Source: Humulus lupulus (Eukaryota > Streptophyta > Magnoliopsida > Rosales > Cannabaceae). Taken from it: a stretch of DNA of 64,000 bases. This document shows positions 23,500 through 34,214 of this stretch, one piece after another. The first letter of the stretch is position 1. Each line of letters starts with the position of its first letter. The DNA is taken from positions 211,299,948 through 211,363,947 of the forward strand of contig NC_084796.1 in NCBI RefSeq assembly GCF_963169125.1. The letters run 5' to 3'. Made by a program: the position numbers and the translations under genes. The notes under the pieces are model-generated. The model searched no databases. It saw only the letters and a program-made list of their open reading frames with translations, and had not been told where the DNA came from.

Positions 23500-23826
23500 A
23501 ATCTAACATGCACCAATAACAGCCATGCATGTCACGTTTAATAGTCAACCAGCATGCGTCAAGAATAGCCATGCATGTCATACATAGTAATCAACCGACA
23601 TGCTTCAATAATAACCACGCATGTCATACTCATTAATCAACCAACATGCATCATAATAACCACTCATGTCATACATAACAATCAACCGACATGCATCAAT
23701 AATAACCATGCATGTCTCATACATAATAACCAACCGACATGCATCAATAATAACCATGCATGTCCCATACATAATAATCAACCGACATGCATCAATAATA
23801 ACCATGCATGTCTCATATACACAGGG
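23500..23826. repeat. 45-48-bp minisatellite rich in CATGCATG
   Basis: About six to seven units with starts near 23500, 23546, 23592, 23638, 23683, 23731 and 23779. Each has an ACATGC(A)TCAATAATAACC core and CATGCATGTC; later units are most alike (48 bp). The open frames across it reflect the unit length being a multiple of three, not a protein. Confidence 0.9.
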
Positions 23827-24079
23827 TGTAGTTTTCTTACCTCAGATTCGAGCTAGAACCAATATAAGAACGACCCTTGAGAACGATCAACCTTTAAGCC
23901 CTTCGCGGTCACCTAATCATAACCAAATACAGAACACCATCAATAACATGATAATCAAAGGTTCCACACCAATATCTAGCCCCCAAGAGATCAATCCAAA
24001 CTAATCCAAGTAGTAGGGATACTCCTGAGGCCCATAACTAAGTTCCCGGGGTCAAAACGAGCAAACGGGGTGAAAATAG

Positions 24080-24231
24080 GGCAAGGGCTGCGGCCCTAGC
24101 ACCTTGGCCCGCGGCCCCCAGGGTTCTCTGAGGCAAGGGCCGTGGCACCCAGCGAAGACAAATTCCTGACACCTGCTTCTTCGAACTAGGGCCGCGGCGC
24201 ACAAGAACAGGGCCGCGGCCCCCAACCCTGG
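24080..24231. repeat. Palindrome cassette based on GGGCCGCGGCCC
   Basis: Five variants of the word in 150 bp: GGGCTGCGGCCC, GGCCCGCGGCCC, GGGCCGTGG, GGGCCGCGGCGC and GGGCCGCGGCCC. It occupies the place held by GTAGCGCTAC words in the solo LTR 193-14494. Confidence 0.85.
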
Positions 24232-25093
24232 GCCATTCCCAAACGTGTTTCAAGCACTCCAAATCCTCCAAAAACATACCCAAACATTCCCCAATCATAA
24301 AATCAAAGTTCCCAAGCTTCCCAATACTCCAAAACCCTCAAAACCCAAAGCTCAAACCGACCAAAAACTCAACAATTAACAAAGTCCAATTCTAAGCTTT
24401 AAAACTTTAAAAAACTTAAAACTTAGATTACCTTCGATTGGGTTGTTTCTCGTCAAATCCTTCGGTTAAGAAGATTCTAACCTTTCCTAGGATCTCTATG
24501 CCTCGACCCTCGCTTGATTCCGACTCCTAGAACTCAAGATTTCCTCAAAAAGGCTCAAACGGTAAAACAGACTGTTTTGAGAGAGAACGAGAGGTTTCTA
24601 ACGTACGTTCTTATCTGTCAAGCTACTTCAAGCTTAAGTAACCTCAAATAAAACCTAGTGCTCGGGGTCCCGAAAACACCCCCGGGGACACTATAGTCGA
24701 AACTTCCAGAATTTCACCCTGATCTCAAATATTCCCAATCTATCACCAAATAAACATTTCTATTACCCCAAAATTGACCCCGTTATGACAAAACCACTAA
24801 TCCATTATATATGACCGTCTCATGTCGAATAGCTCGAATATATCTCCATAATAATTAAATCTCATTCACATATTACAATATGCACCCAATTTACAAATAT
24901 GCCCTCAACAGGCCAAATTACCAAAATGCCCTCATAACTATAAATACTCCCATATGCATGCATTCACCATCATATAATAATATAATTCATGTAAACATGC
25001 ATATAATCATTATATATCATATTAAATCAATTATGGCCCTCCTGGCCTCCTAATCAAGGTCCTAAACCTTATTAGGAAATTTGGGGCATTACA

Positions 25094-25868
25094 CTGGGCT
25101 AACAGTTCATCCCGAATGAGAGCTTCGATCTCGTCCTTCAATTTTCGGCAATCATCAGTGTTATGGCCAATGTCATTGTGATATTGAAAAAATTTAGAGG
25201 GATCTCTCTTCGCCGTCTGGTACCTCAATGGCTCTGGTTTCTTCCGCGGAAGGCGATTAGAGTTCGCCAAGAAAATATGTTCCCATGTATTTATCAGGTC
25301 TGTGTTGGTGGTAGAGATGGGCTTGAATTACTCCCCGGGCTTGTTCTTCTTTGTGCCGCTCTGATCGCCCAACCAATTTCTTTTCCTTTTATCGTTTCCC
25401 AGCTGGTTATTCTGGGTAAGAGGTTGAGTCGTAGCTGCAACATCTGTCACTGCTCCAGCGGGTTGAATATGGACCTGGCTAGTCCCTGCGATAGCAAATC
25501 ATTCCTCCTCCAAATTTATCCATTCTTGAGCCCAAGACAAAAACTCATCTACACTTTTAACTCCTTTTCGCTAGAGTTCCTGCCGTAAATCTCCTCCTAC
25601 CATGATTCCCATACACATTTCCAGCTATCATCAGCATCTTTAGCTCGTGCTGCAACATTGGTGAACCTGCTCAGATATGCTTTCACGGAATCACTCGGTT
25701 GCTGTTTTGTGTTGGCCAATGAGTCAGCCTCGACACGAGTTCCCTTTGAAGCTTGGAACACTGTCTTAAATTCAGAAGACAACTTCTTCCACGAGCTGAT
25801 CGAATATCTTTTGTATTTTTTGAACCACTGTCTGGCAGGTCTGGTCAGAGTTGCAGGGAACAAAATAC
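25094..25868 (-). pseudogene. Tat-like gypsy Gag, C-terminal half
   Basis: On the minus strand 25863-25597 encodes the conserved retrotransposon-gag core (FPATLTRPARQWFKK, ISSWKKLSSEF, SVKAYLSRFTNVAARAKDAD). Farther left, 25270-25099 encodes the modified nucleic-acid-binding motif (FFQYHNDIGHNTDDCRKL, followed by EIEALIRDE); the first cysteine of this motif has been lost. Between them the frame is degraded. The N-terminal half lies at 30515-30870 and 32348-33416, separated by two solo LTRs. Confidence 0.87.
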
Positions 25869-27169
25869 TCTTGGGGTTTTATACCCTAATTAAACTCAAT
25901 TTCTTTGCAATCTCATTTTATTATCAATAAAAGAATAGAAGTCATTTTTGACTTGGTCAATCACTTTGCTCACATGTTTTGTTTTCATGATTATTCGTTT
26001 AATATAAACTTATATTAAATCCCGAGCATATAGCTAATCATATTTATAGTGACGTAATCATAGTGGAATATAAATATGATTATATGTTCAAAAATAAGTT
26101 AGTCCTAAGATTAGTCAGTGCACACGATTTACACTAACTTGCCAATCTACGATATAATCTATTTACACATTGTAGTGTTATGTTCTTTCCAGAACATTAA
26201 CAAAGTAGATAAGATCAGATGTATTTGTTACATCAGATTGGACCGGTATTGATAGTAGATAGGATAAGTAAACATGTTGTTATTATCTATTCTAGTCATA
26301 TCATATAGTTGACCATAGGTTAATTCAATCTCAATTCTGAGTGGTTAGTATTCTATTTGATTGTATTATTTGAGTTCTTTGACTTGTTCGTTATCATCTT
26401 ACCCTACAGACTAGCAATACTTACATCTTGGGAACTTGGTAGTATAATTGAGTGGGAGTATTAATCACAGCTATGAAAATCTATAGCTTATGATAAAGAA
26501 GTAAAACGATGGTGTCCTTTTAGTTTGGTTCGAGGTGCTAAATGATAGAGATCTCATTTCAGTAATTAATATTAGTTTACTGAAATATCATTTACAAGGA
26601 AGTGTTTTAAAGAGAAAATAAAATGAGGGGTAAAATGGTATTTGTAACGCCCTAAACTCCAGGGACCGTTACAGTGTGCCTTGTAAATAGTGTTGAACTC
26701 GCTAATCGAGTCATTTGGCCAAAATAGTGTAACTAAGTATGATTAGCGGTTTAGGGATTAAAAATTTTGGTTAAGATATAACGTTTTATTAGAACGTTTA
26801 CTGTATACATTGGGATCCCGAAAATATAATTTAAATGTCTATTACAAGAAAATATTTACATAAAGTCGATCTAAGCGGAAAAATAGGGCTTAACCCTAGT
26901 TCTTCTTCAAACCATCGGCCGTGGCGGTCGAGCAGTCGCATATGTACACATCGTCACCTAAGCTCTCCAACTCAAGGATGGTCCAGCTTTCCTTTGACTT
27001 TACCTACACCGCATAGCACCCGTGAGTCGAAGCCCAACAAGAAAACTCAACATGCTTATGAACAGTAATAAGATGTCATCAAAACATAATGTGCATGCCT
27101 AGCAATAATAACTTTCATCATGCATGCAAATAAGTTCAAATAAATGATTATGGGGTCCTGCATCTCAAT

Positions 27170-27540
27170 AAAAGACTAATGAGTCATTCTCTGAGGACCT
27201 GCTTCTTGAATAGATGACTAGTAAGTCAATCTCGGAGTGGGTGACTAGTGAGTCACACTCTGTATAGGTGACAAATAAGTCACATTCTATATAGGTGACT
27301 AATAAGCCATACCCTGTGTAGATGACTAATGAGTCCATCTCTGTCTAGGTGAATAATAAGTCACACTCTGTATAGGTGACTAATAAGCCATACCCTGTGT
27401 AGATGACTAATAGTCCATCTCTGTCTAGGTGACTAATAAGTCACACTCTGTATAGGTGACTAATGAGACACACTTCGTATAGATGACTAATGAGTCTATC
27501 TCTATGTGGATGACTAATGAATCACACTCTCGAGGTCCCA
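27170..27540. repeat. Minisatellite built on GACTAATGAGTCA
   Basis: A dozen or so imperfect units of about 30 bp, each with TGACTAATRAGTCAC and a spacer ending TCTGTATAGG. The core is a near-dyad TGACT...AGTCA, and units with TGAGTCA match the GCN4/bZIP site. Related arrays are at 58505-58640 and, in changed form, 59840-60060. Confidence 0.88.
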
Positions 27541-28384
27541 TACCCTCCTAGCCATGTGACATGTAGGTCACCTTAGCCTTTCTGGCTCTGGCTCTAATTA
27601 ACTAGCCTTTAGACTAGACAAGCGCTTTTAATTTTCATCGAACTTGAGGTCAGTTCGGCATTAATGCTCATTCGAGTCATTCACTGCATATGTCAATTAG
27701 ATCTAATCTTTGTTGGCTTGCGTTGAGCACGCTAAAGTCGTTCCTGACTTATAAGTCAACACTGTGTGACCAGTGCCCAGTACCACTGCCGAACTTGACT
27801 AATGAGTCACAACTTCACAGTTGATGCTGACACCATTGTCAATCCCTGACTAATAAGTCACTGCTTCCTTATTTAGGTAATACAAACATACATATATCAT
27901 ATGCCAAATATTCAGATATAAGGCATTTGGCATGCTCATTCAGTAATCAAAAGCATAATTATAATCATGCACAATTGCAGAGACTCAAGCTCTGATCAAT
28001 CTCATAATCAACATTCATGCCATGCCCTAATCTCATGTACCTTATGCATTTTCAATGCAACTAATGTCCACATATAGTGCACTCAACATGCCTCATGAAT
28101 AACCATGCATGTCACATATGGGGTGCAGTTTTCTTACCGCTGGTTCGAGCGATAATTAGAACAAGAACGACCCTTGAGAATGATCGATCCTTAATCCTCT
28201 AGCGGTCACCTAGTCTTAACCAAATATGATCTCTGATTAATGAAAATAAACAATAATAGGGCCTTGATCTAAATCCCACTCTTGGGACCCCGAAATGTAC
28301 CCACACGGTGAGTAGATTCGATCCCGGGCCTTAAGGATTGAAACCCCGAGCCAAAAACCCTTAAAAACACTCAAAATAGGATTC

Positions 28385-28540
28385 TGAAGGAACAGAGTAA
28401 CGCTACAGCGCTGCTCAATAGCACCCCAGTGCTGCTCAATAGCGCCCCAGCGCTATACTCAGAACCCCAAACCGCCCAACAAAGATCCTGTGTAGCGCTA
28501 TAGCGCCCTCTGATGGGCACTGTAGTGCTACCCCCAGAAC
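28385..28540. repeat. Palindrome cassette based on TAGCGCTA
   Basis: GCTACAGCGCTG, AGCGCCCCAGCGCTAT and GTAGCGCTATAGCGCCC in 155 bp of the LTR 26643-29523. Same words as at 11413-11526 and same location relative to the GGTAAGAAAACTGCACC module (28121) and CTTACCTC (28775). Confidence 0.8.
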
Positions 28541-29523
28541 AGTTCTCCCCTGAAACCTCCTTCTTCAACTCCTTCAATTCTAACTCGATTCCAATGCTTC
28601 CAAACCCCATTTTTGATGCCAAATGAATCCAAAAACCATCCTCAGATTCCCCCAGCATCACAACCACAAGAACCCTAGCAAAAACTCCAATCGTTTCCCA
28701 ACTTTCCAACTCAAAAACCAGCTGAAACTTAACTAAGAAAACAGAGCAAAAACAAGAGTTCTAATGGCTAAAAACTTACCTCAATCTCAGCAACACACCC
28801 TCTTCAATGGTGGAGCATAACCCTAGCTTATCACAGCTTGGTTCCTTGGCTTGGTTCCTAAAAAAGAGCTTGAAAATTCAAAGAGAAATGGAGGAGAAAA
28901 ACCATCGGGAGAGAAGGGGGAAGGAGACTCTATTTTTGGTAAACTTCTACAGCCTTAATGGCTGATATAAATCCTTAAGGGTGAAAAGACCTAAATTCCC
29001 TCAAGTCTAAAATAAAGCCTTAATAGCCACCAAGGGCAAAATCGTCCTTTCACACCTATCTCGTTAATCATAATTAACGCTCTCCAATTTCTGCTATTCT
29101 CGATATTCTCAAACACCAATAATTCATATCCCGTTACCCTTTTATTCCCGGCAACGCTCTAATCATTAAAAACAACCCGAGACTCATCCCGAGCCTCGAA
29201 CTTAAACCTGTTATGACTAAACCGCTAATTAATATTCCATGATCGTCTCATGCCGAATAGCTCGAAAAAATCCACATTATAATGTGGTCTCAACAATATG
29301 TCACCGACATGCATACAAATGTACAATTACGCCCTCAACGGGCCAAATTACCAAAACACCCCTGTAACGAAATGTGGACCCACATCCATGCATTTAACAT
29401 CATATTATAATATAATTCACATAAACATGCATATAACCATTTAATATCGTAATAAATCAATTATGGCCATGCCGGCCTCCTAATCAAGGTCCTAAACCTT
29501 ATTAGGGATTTTGGGGCATTACA

Positions 29524-30214
29524 ACTATCCCCTCCTTACAGAAATTTCTTCCTCAAAATTTATCTGAATAGCCCGGAATATAAATTTTGCACAACTAATT
29601 TCAATTTTTCCCAGGTCATTCTCTTGACCTCACTGTTTCTGTAACATTACCTTAATTCAAGGTACACTTTATTCCTCAGAACCCTATTACTTCTGTTACA
29701 ATCTGAACTGGCTATTCCTTACCAGAATACCTAACCTTAACCTTCAGATTCTTATGACTCAACTCATGAGTTCCTTTAACCCATGTCCCCTGCATGGAAT
29801 TACATAATACACTGTATTCAACTGACAGTGTCAAAGATAAGGCTGATCTTAAGTCAACCTAACTAGTCCTATCCAGGATTCAAACTGCCAAGATAATCTA
29901 GGGCTTAGCTTGCCCTTAACTCTTCACCCCTTTCCATGGTGATACTTTAAGGAGGATACATTCTTCTACTTGTAACTCCATGTTCTTGCTTTCTATTCAG
30001 TAAAACTTTTCCATTTACTCTGAAAAGTGAGCATCCAAGCTCTAACCTCTAATTATCTCAATGGTCCCCTGAACCATCTCATGATCTAGAATCCACCCCA
30101 CATTCATCTCATTCCAATGATCTGGTGCTAAGCATTCTCAACATACCTCATCTCATAGGGTAACTTTCCAATACTGAATAACTCTCTTTTTCTCTATGAT
30201 TTACCATCAGCCTC
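29524..30214 (-). pseudogene. 3' end of Tekay-like pol (integrase tail), degenerate
   Basis: Aligns by eye with 53934-54630 over most of its length. Read on the minus strand it would encode the integrase C-terminal tail and the short variant chromodomain region, but no frame of useful length survives. Placement rests on the neighbouring copy at 53934. Confidence 0.6.
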
Positions 30215-30514
30215 AATATTCTCTTCTATTCTTCTCTTTGTATCTATCTCATGTGTTGAGAATTTCCCACTCTAGTCTAAGTGATTCTAAGGATACTTTG
30301 GAAGGCTGTGAAGAAATTTGAAGATCGGTTCAGTTTCTTGGTGATACTCTGCAACAGAGGAATGACTTATTCATTCCGATGCATATAATGTAAGTATTCT
30401 TATCATTATTTCTGTATAAACTCAATTATAGAAACGTATTCTAGGTTTTCTTATATTTTTTTAATATATGATTTACATGAAAATAAATAAGATCATGTAT
30501 AAGTATTCCCAACA

Positions 30515-30870
30515 AATACATCTTAGGTCAAACCCAAAATTGTGGGCCATTATTAGCATGTTGAACGTCCCAAGGTGGTCGGATGGATATGAGTTTCCAT
30601 CAAACATAGGCGCGGTCAGCATCTTGAAGCAACCAGGATACAGAGTTGCTGCATTGTTTGGGGCGAAAGGCGCAAGCTCCTCATCAGAATTGAAATCATT
30701 AATTCCTTTTCCATATAAAAGCTTTTTCATCTGCTCCTCCATCAAGGCCAGTCACTCGAGGGTTGAATCTTTGGTCTTTAGGTTAGCCGAGGGCTGTTCG
30801 CCAACCCCCATCCTATACGCGTTAGATGGGTTGTTTTCCCTCCAAGGTCGAGCTTGGTTAGGTGGGGCAT
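30515..30870 (-). pseudogene. Tat-like gypsy Gag, N-terminal core
   Basis: The minus strand encodes MEEQMKKLLYGKG and then the Gag core start: PGCFKMLTAPMFDGNSYPSD and HLGTFNMLIMAHNFGFDLRC, matching the FD(G)..DP..HL..F block of gypsy Gags. It continues across the 4.6-kb insertion with FPATLTRPARQWF at 25863. To the right it is cut by the solo LTR 30871-32347. Confidence 0.86.
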
Positions 30871-32347
30871 TGATAAGTCTAGAATATAGAGTTATCTTTA
30901 ATACTTTTAGCTTATAATTTGATTATAAAGATGAGTGATTTGTGTATTTTTCTTTAGAATTGAGTCATTTTCTTTTATTTGGGTTTAGGAGTTAGTTTAA
31001 GTTTTATGAGGGAAAATAAGTAAGAAAATGATAAATTTAATGAATTTGAGTGAATTAGAAATGATCTAATGTGATTTAAAATGATAATTTTTGGTGCAGG
31101 AATTCTCAGGTTGATGCAGCAACGCTGAAGCGTTGTGTCAGGCAGTAAGCATTTTTGGGTCAACATGAGAAGTTTCCACCTCATCAGTATAAATCATTCT
31201 TTTTTAATTAATTTGATTTGGGCTAGAGAGTAAATGAAGAGAATTTGGCCTTCATTATTTGGTTGGTCCATTTTTGACATGGTAGGAAAAAGACAAAAAG
31301 AAGGAAAAAATAAATAAGGCCTTAATGTGGGCTTGAGAAAAACTAGGGAACTAATGCCCTAATATCATATATCATCAACCTCACCCCTTTTTCTGAAGAT
31401 GGGGACACGAAAAAGACAGTAGCCACCAAGGATTAAAGGAGAGAATGAAGAAGAAGAAAAGGAAAAAGGAAGAAGAGGAAGGAGATTCAAAGAGGATGAC
31501 AAGAAGATAACCACTTAGGGACACCTATTGGGGCTTGATTTTCTCATCCCTCTCTTAGTATTTAATTTCTTTTCTTTTATTTTCTTTTTCTTGACAATGT
31601 TTGCATTTATTATTAGTATTTTGGATATTTCAATTATGAGGTAAACTTTTCATAGCTAGAATTGTTAATGAATCCTAATGTGTGATTTTGGAACTTTGTT
31701 AATGGTGTTAATGTGAAATTGGGTTTTATTCATTCAAGTGATTATAATGTTATTTACTTGCTTTTGTTTGGCCATCAATTGTGAGTAAATCAGTTAATTA
31801 ATAATTTTGAAAATGTTTTAATTAATGGACATACAACTTGAATGGTGCAAGATTAAGTTCTTTGAATTTAATTTGTGTTAGTATAGACACATATTAATAC
31901 ATTGCATAATCTTTTGGAATTGGTGCTTGGGACTGTATTCTTGTAATTAGATTTGCATAGACATATGTTAGTTTAATTAGAAAATTAATACTATAGTGAC
32001 TTCGACGGAAGCCTATGAACTAAATTGGAATTCTAGACTAATTATTCCCAGTTTGCCACATCATTACTGTAACATTAGCATCAGATTTGCATTTTATGAG
32101 GAATTAATTATTCTAGCGCATCATCATTGTCTTTCTCTCTTGTTTAGTTGCTTATTTTATTTACTTTCTCAATTATTTTTAGGTTTAATCAAATCATTAT
32201 CATTTGCTTTATTCCAATTTGTTAAGTATTGATTTTATACAATTTATTGCTAACACAATCCCTGTGGAGACGATACTTAACTTATCATTATATTACTTGT
32301 TGACAGTGTAAACATGCATAATTTTATTTGCTTAAATTTACGCAACA
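30871..32347 (+). mobile_element. Solo LTR of another gypsy lineage
   Basis: 1477 bp, TGATAAGTC at the left and ACGCAACA at the right. Near the right end is CCCTGTGGAGACGATACTT, a phrase often seen just inside the 3' end of large plant gypsy LTRs (Athila/Tat). Flanks are GGCAT (30866-30870) and AACAT (32348-32352), so the TSD is imperfect by two G-to-A type changes. The Tat gag resumes on both sides, which supports the boundaries. No coding sequence; the lineage is uncertain. Confidence 0.72.
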
Positions 32348-33416
32348 AACATTCCCATTTTCGCGCACGATAGACAGAACTCCCCCATGTTGAGTGTAAC
32401 TCATATCATCATTGCGAGCTAGATACCTCCTTTGTGAATTCAAATGGTCACGCAAGTTAGAATGTGGATCGAAATGAGGACTTTGTGTGGAGCTCAGATG
32501 ATACCTCAGTTCGCTTTTAGACCTGCCTCCACGATAAATCCCTGTCCAGTAGCTTCCATTAGCGAAACTTATGACCTGCGGCTGAGATCAAGGACCTGGG
32601 TCATCAGTGCGAGGTCATGGGACGTAGATGTCCAATGATGGGGGAGGATTTCTCCTACTATCCCCTCGAGCTGGAGCGTCTCTCTATGGGCACGATGGTG
32701 TTGAATGTCTAACTGATGATGGCAAGTGTCTTATTGGCGAGGCTATCCTCGTCCTATCAGGTTGTACTAAATTAGCCCATCTCGGTTCTACCCCAATCTC
32801 CCAAGTACTTTGTGCCTGTGGTTTTGATCACGGTACAGATGGATTTGCTGGGGCATTTTTTCTCCGTGAATTTGTCCTAGCTCACCCTGTTGGGTTGTTG
32901 TGAACATTCCTTGGAATCTATTCGGAAGGCCCGAAGTTGGGGGTCGCAGTTCTGACCGATCGAATAACATTGGGATGATGAATCCTGTGATGATTAGCAG
33001 GCTGAGCACTTCGCTGATTTTTCTCTGAAGGTATAGAGCTCAAAGTTGTGGTTCTGACAGAACGACTGGATTGGGTTAGTTATTCCTGTGGGACCTATAG
33101 GACCCACTTTTCCTATTTCCGACATTGACGCAGTTGCAAGAGGGGGTAACTGAGCCAGGACCTCCTCAATCTTCCTGTTAGTCCGAGCGAGATGGCTCCT
33201 TAATTGGGCATTCTCCATCTCGATGACTGTCAGATATCCTGGATTAGGATTTGGTGGGAGTGACGCTGAACTCATAGAATCATCTTGGCCCACTTGTTGC
33301 TTCCCAGGGCGTTGCTGAACGTCTGGGTCTTTTTCAATGGAAATAGCCGTATGATACGCCTCTTGCTCACCAGGTTGCTCCATTCCGTTGTCATGCATTA
33401 ATATGGTGACCACCAT
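32348..33416 (-). pseudogene. Tat-like gypsy Gag, amino-terminal extension
   Basis: The ATG at 33416 lies 65 bp inside the LTR/primer site, the expected place for gag. 33416-32994 is open for 140 codons, with a proline-rich stretch and a short coiled coil (VIEMENAQLRSHLARTNRKI). Frameshifts follow; phrases in two frames (32788-33009, then RYLARNDDMSYTQHGG near 32410) show that the coding region continues to the solo LTR. This N-terminal region varies among Tat elements and I assign it by position. Confidence 0.78.
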
Positions 33417-33460
33417 GATGAACGTTGAATGAAACTTGTAAAGGATTAAGCACTAATTAA

Positions 33461-33481
33461 CTCTCAACGAAAGCACCAAAC
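33461..33481 (-). other. Primer-binding site of the Tat-like element
   Basis: Next to the LTR on the minus strand: GTTTGGTGCTTTCGTTGAG. TGGTGC fits pairing with a tRNA 3' CCA end; I cannot name the tRNA from the window. Confidence 0.5.
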
Positions 33482-34214
33482 TGTTGACGCAGTTTTTCGC
33501 CAACAGTAGATTAAGAAATCAAATAACAAAGATATTAGTGCTCTTTTCTAAACTGTAATGAATGATATGAACAACTTCTCACACTCACAATTTTATGTGG
33601 TTCAGTGGTCAAACCACCTAGTCCACGAGACAATATTATTAATCTCTTACAATTTCTGCAGAGTTTTTGTATTACAAAAGTCGTCCCTTTTCTTGTCCAT
33701 CATCCTTGTTATTTATAGTGGATATTGCTGAACAGGTTTGGGTAACCATCATAGATATGGTAAACAATCGATAAAGATAATTCCCATTTACATAGGGATA
33801 TGGTTGCCTATGGAAATTACTCCCGTATTCTTGGGCAATAAATGTGTAATACAGTCTGGGCATTAATGAGCGTATACGTGACCTCCAAGTCTTTTGGGAT
33901 CCTTCACTATGCGTCATGATCAGGTTTCCATGAGCTTAACATCTTCATCGAGCTGGAGATCGAAGAGTGAACGAACTTTAGTTCGGATTAAGTTTAGAGC
34001 ATATGAAAGGCGATCTGGCCATTACATGTCTTGAATTGGATTATTGTCCTGAGAGGTGATATGGAGATTATCTACATGTTGCACTGCCAAGTCCTAACTC
34101 GAGCTACTCACATCAACATTAGCTAGATGTTCTACTCGCTTGCTTTTTCCATGTGTTTATCTGACAGCTGTACCCCTAGCTGAATGATTGAGTCCACGCT
34201 TATTTTGGGGTACA
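33482..34214 (-). repeat. 5' LTR of the Tat-like gypsy element
   Basis: 733 bp; in plus orientation TGTTGACGCAG...TTTTGGGGTACA. Minus-strand TATA-like CACTATAAATAAC is at about 33708-33720. Partial copies of the same LTR occur at 48954 (same orientation) and 51992 (opposite orientation), confirming both ends. The 3' partner is beyond the left edge. To its right the leader of an Angela-like copia begins. Confidence 0.85.

Larger units (their letters stand above)
22487..25093 (-). mobile_element. Uninterrupted solo LTR of a Tekay-like gypsy element
   Basis: 2607 bp, TGTAACGCCCC at the left and GGGGCATTACA at the right, with a perfect duplication CTGGG (22482-22486 and 25094-25098). This is the cleanest family member here. 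On the minus strand the order is: LTR start (25093), GAAGGTAATC (24435), palindrome cassette (24231-24080), GGTAAGAAAACTACACC (23843-23825), CATGCATG minisatellite (23826-23500), the GGTAAAGG/GGCCTTGGCTCACGGG-type block (near 22880-22838) and the LTR end. It carries no coding sequence. Confidence 0.92.
26643..30214 (-). mobile_element. Truncated Tekay-like gypsy: 3' LTR plus 0.7 kb of internal sequence
   Basis: 26643-29523 is an LTR in minus orientation (TGTAACGCCCT...GGGGCATTACA, about 2.9 kb). To its right 29524-30214 is internal DNA that aligns with 53934-54630. It starts on the minus strand with the purine tract AAGGAGGGGATAG next to the LTR. No TSD: the right side ends abruptly in Angela LTR sequence, so a deletion removed the 5' part of this element together with part of its host LTR. 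Confidence 0.82.
25869..30514 (+). mobile_element. Solo LTR of the Angela-like family, gutted by a gypsy fragment
   Basis: The left part 25869-26642 and right part about 30215-30514 align with the LTR at 1236-3086, including start, regularly matching blocks and the end CCCAACA. The first bases read TCTTGGGG instead of TGTTGGGG. A perfect duplication AATAC (25864-25868 and 30515-30519) proves insertion as a unit into the Tat gag. About 750 bp of the LTR, corresponding to 2015-2755 of the intact copy, are missing at the place where the Tekay-like fragment 26643-30214 sits. Confidence 0.88.

Noticed and set aside
23575..24004. Repeated-peptide ORFs (INRHASIIT units) and a CRISPR-like spacing
   Set aside because: A direct minisatellite with 45-48-bp contiguous units and no unique spacers, in plant DNA; frames stay open because the unit is a multiple of three.
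22487..25093. A DNA transposon with 14-bp terminal inverted repeats (TGTAACGCCCCAA / TTGGGGCATTACA)
   Set aside because: A 5-bp TSD, TG...CA ends and the same sequence acting as LTR beside purine tracts and a primer site at 29523, 53933 and 58043 identify it as an LTR.
28371..28709. 112-codon ORF on the minus strand
   Set aside because: It overlaps the palindrome cassette of a Tekay-like LTR, is not kept in sister LTRs and has no domain.
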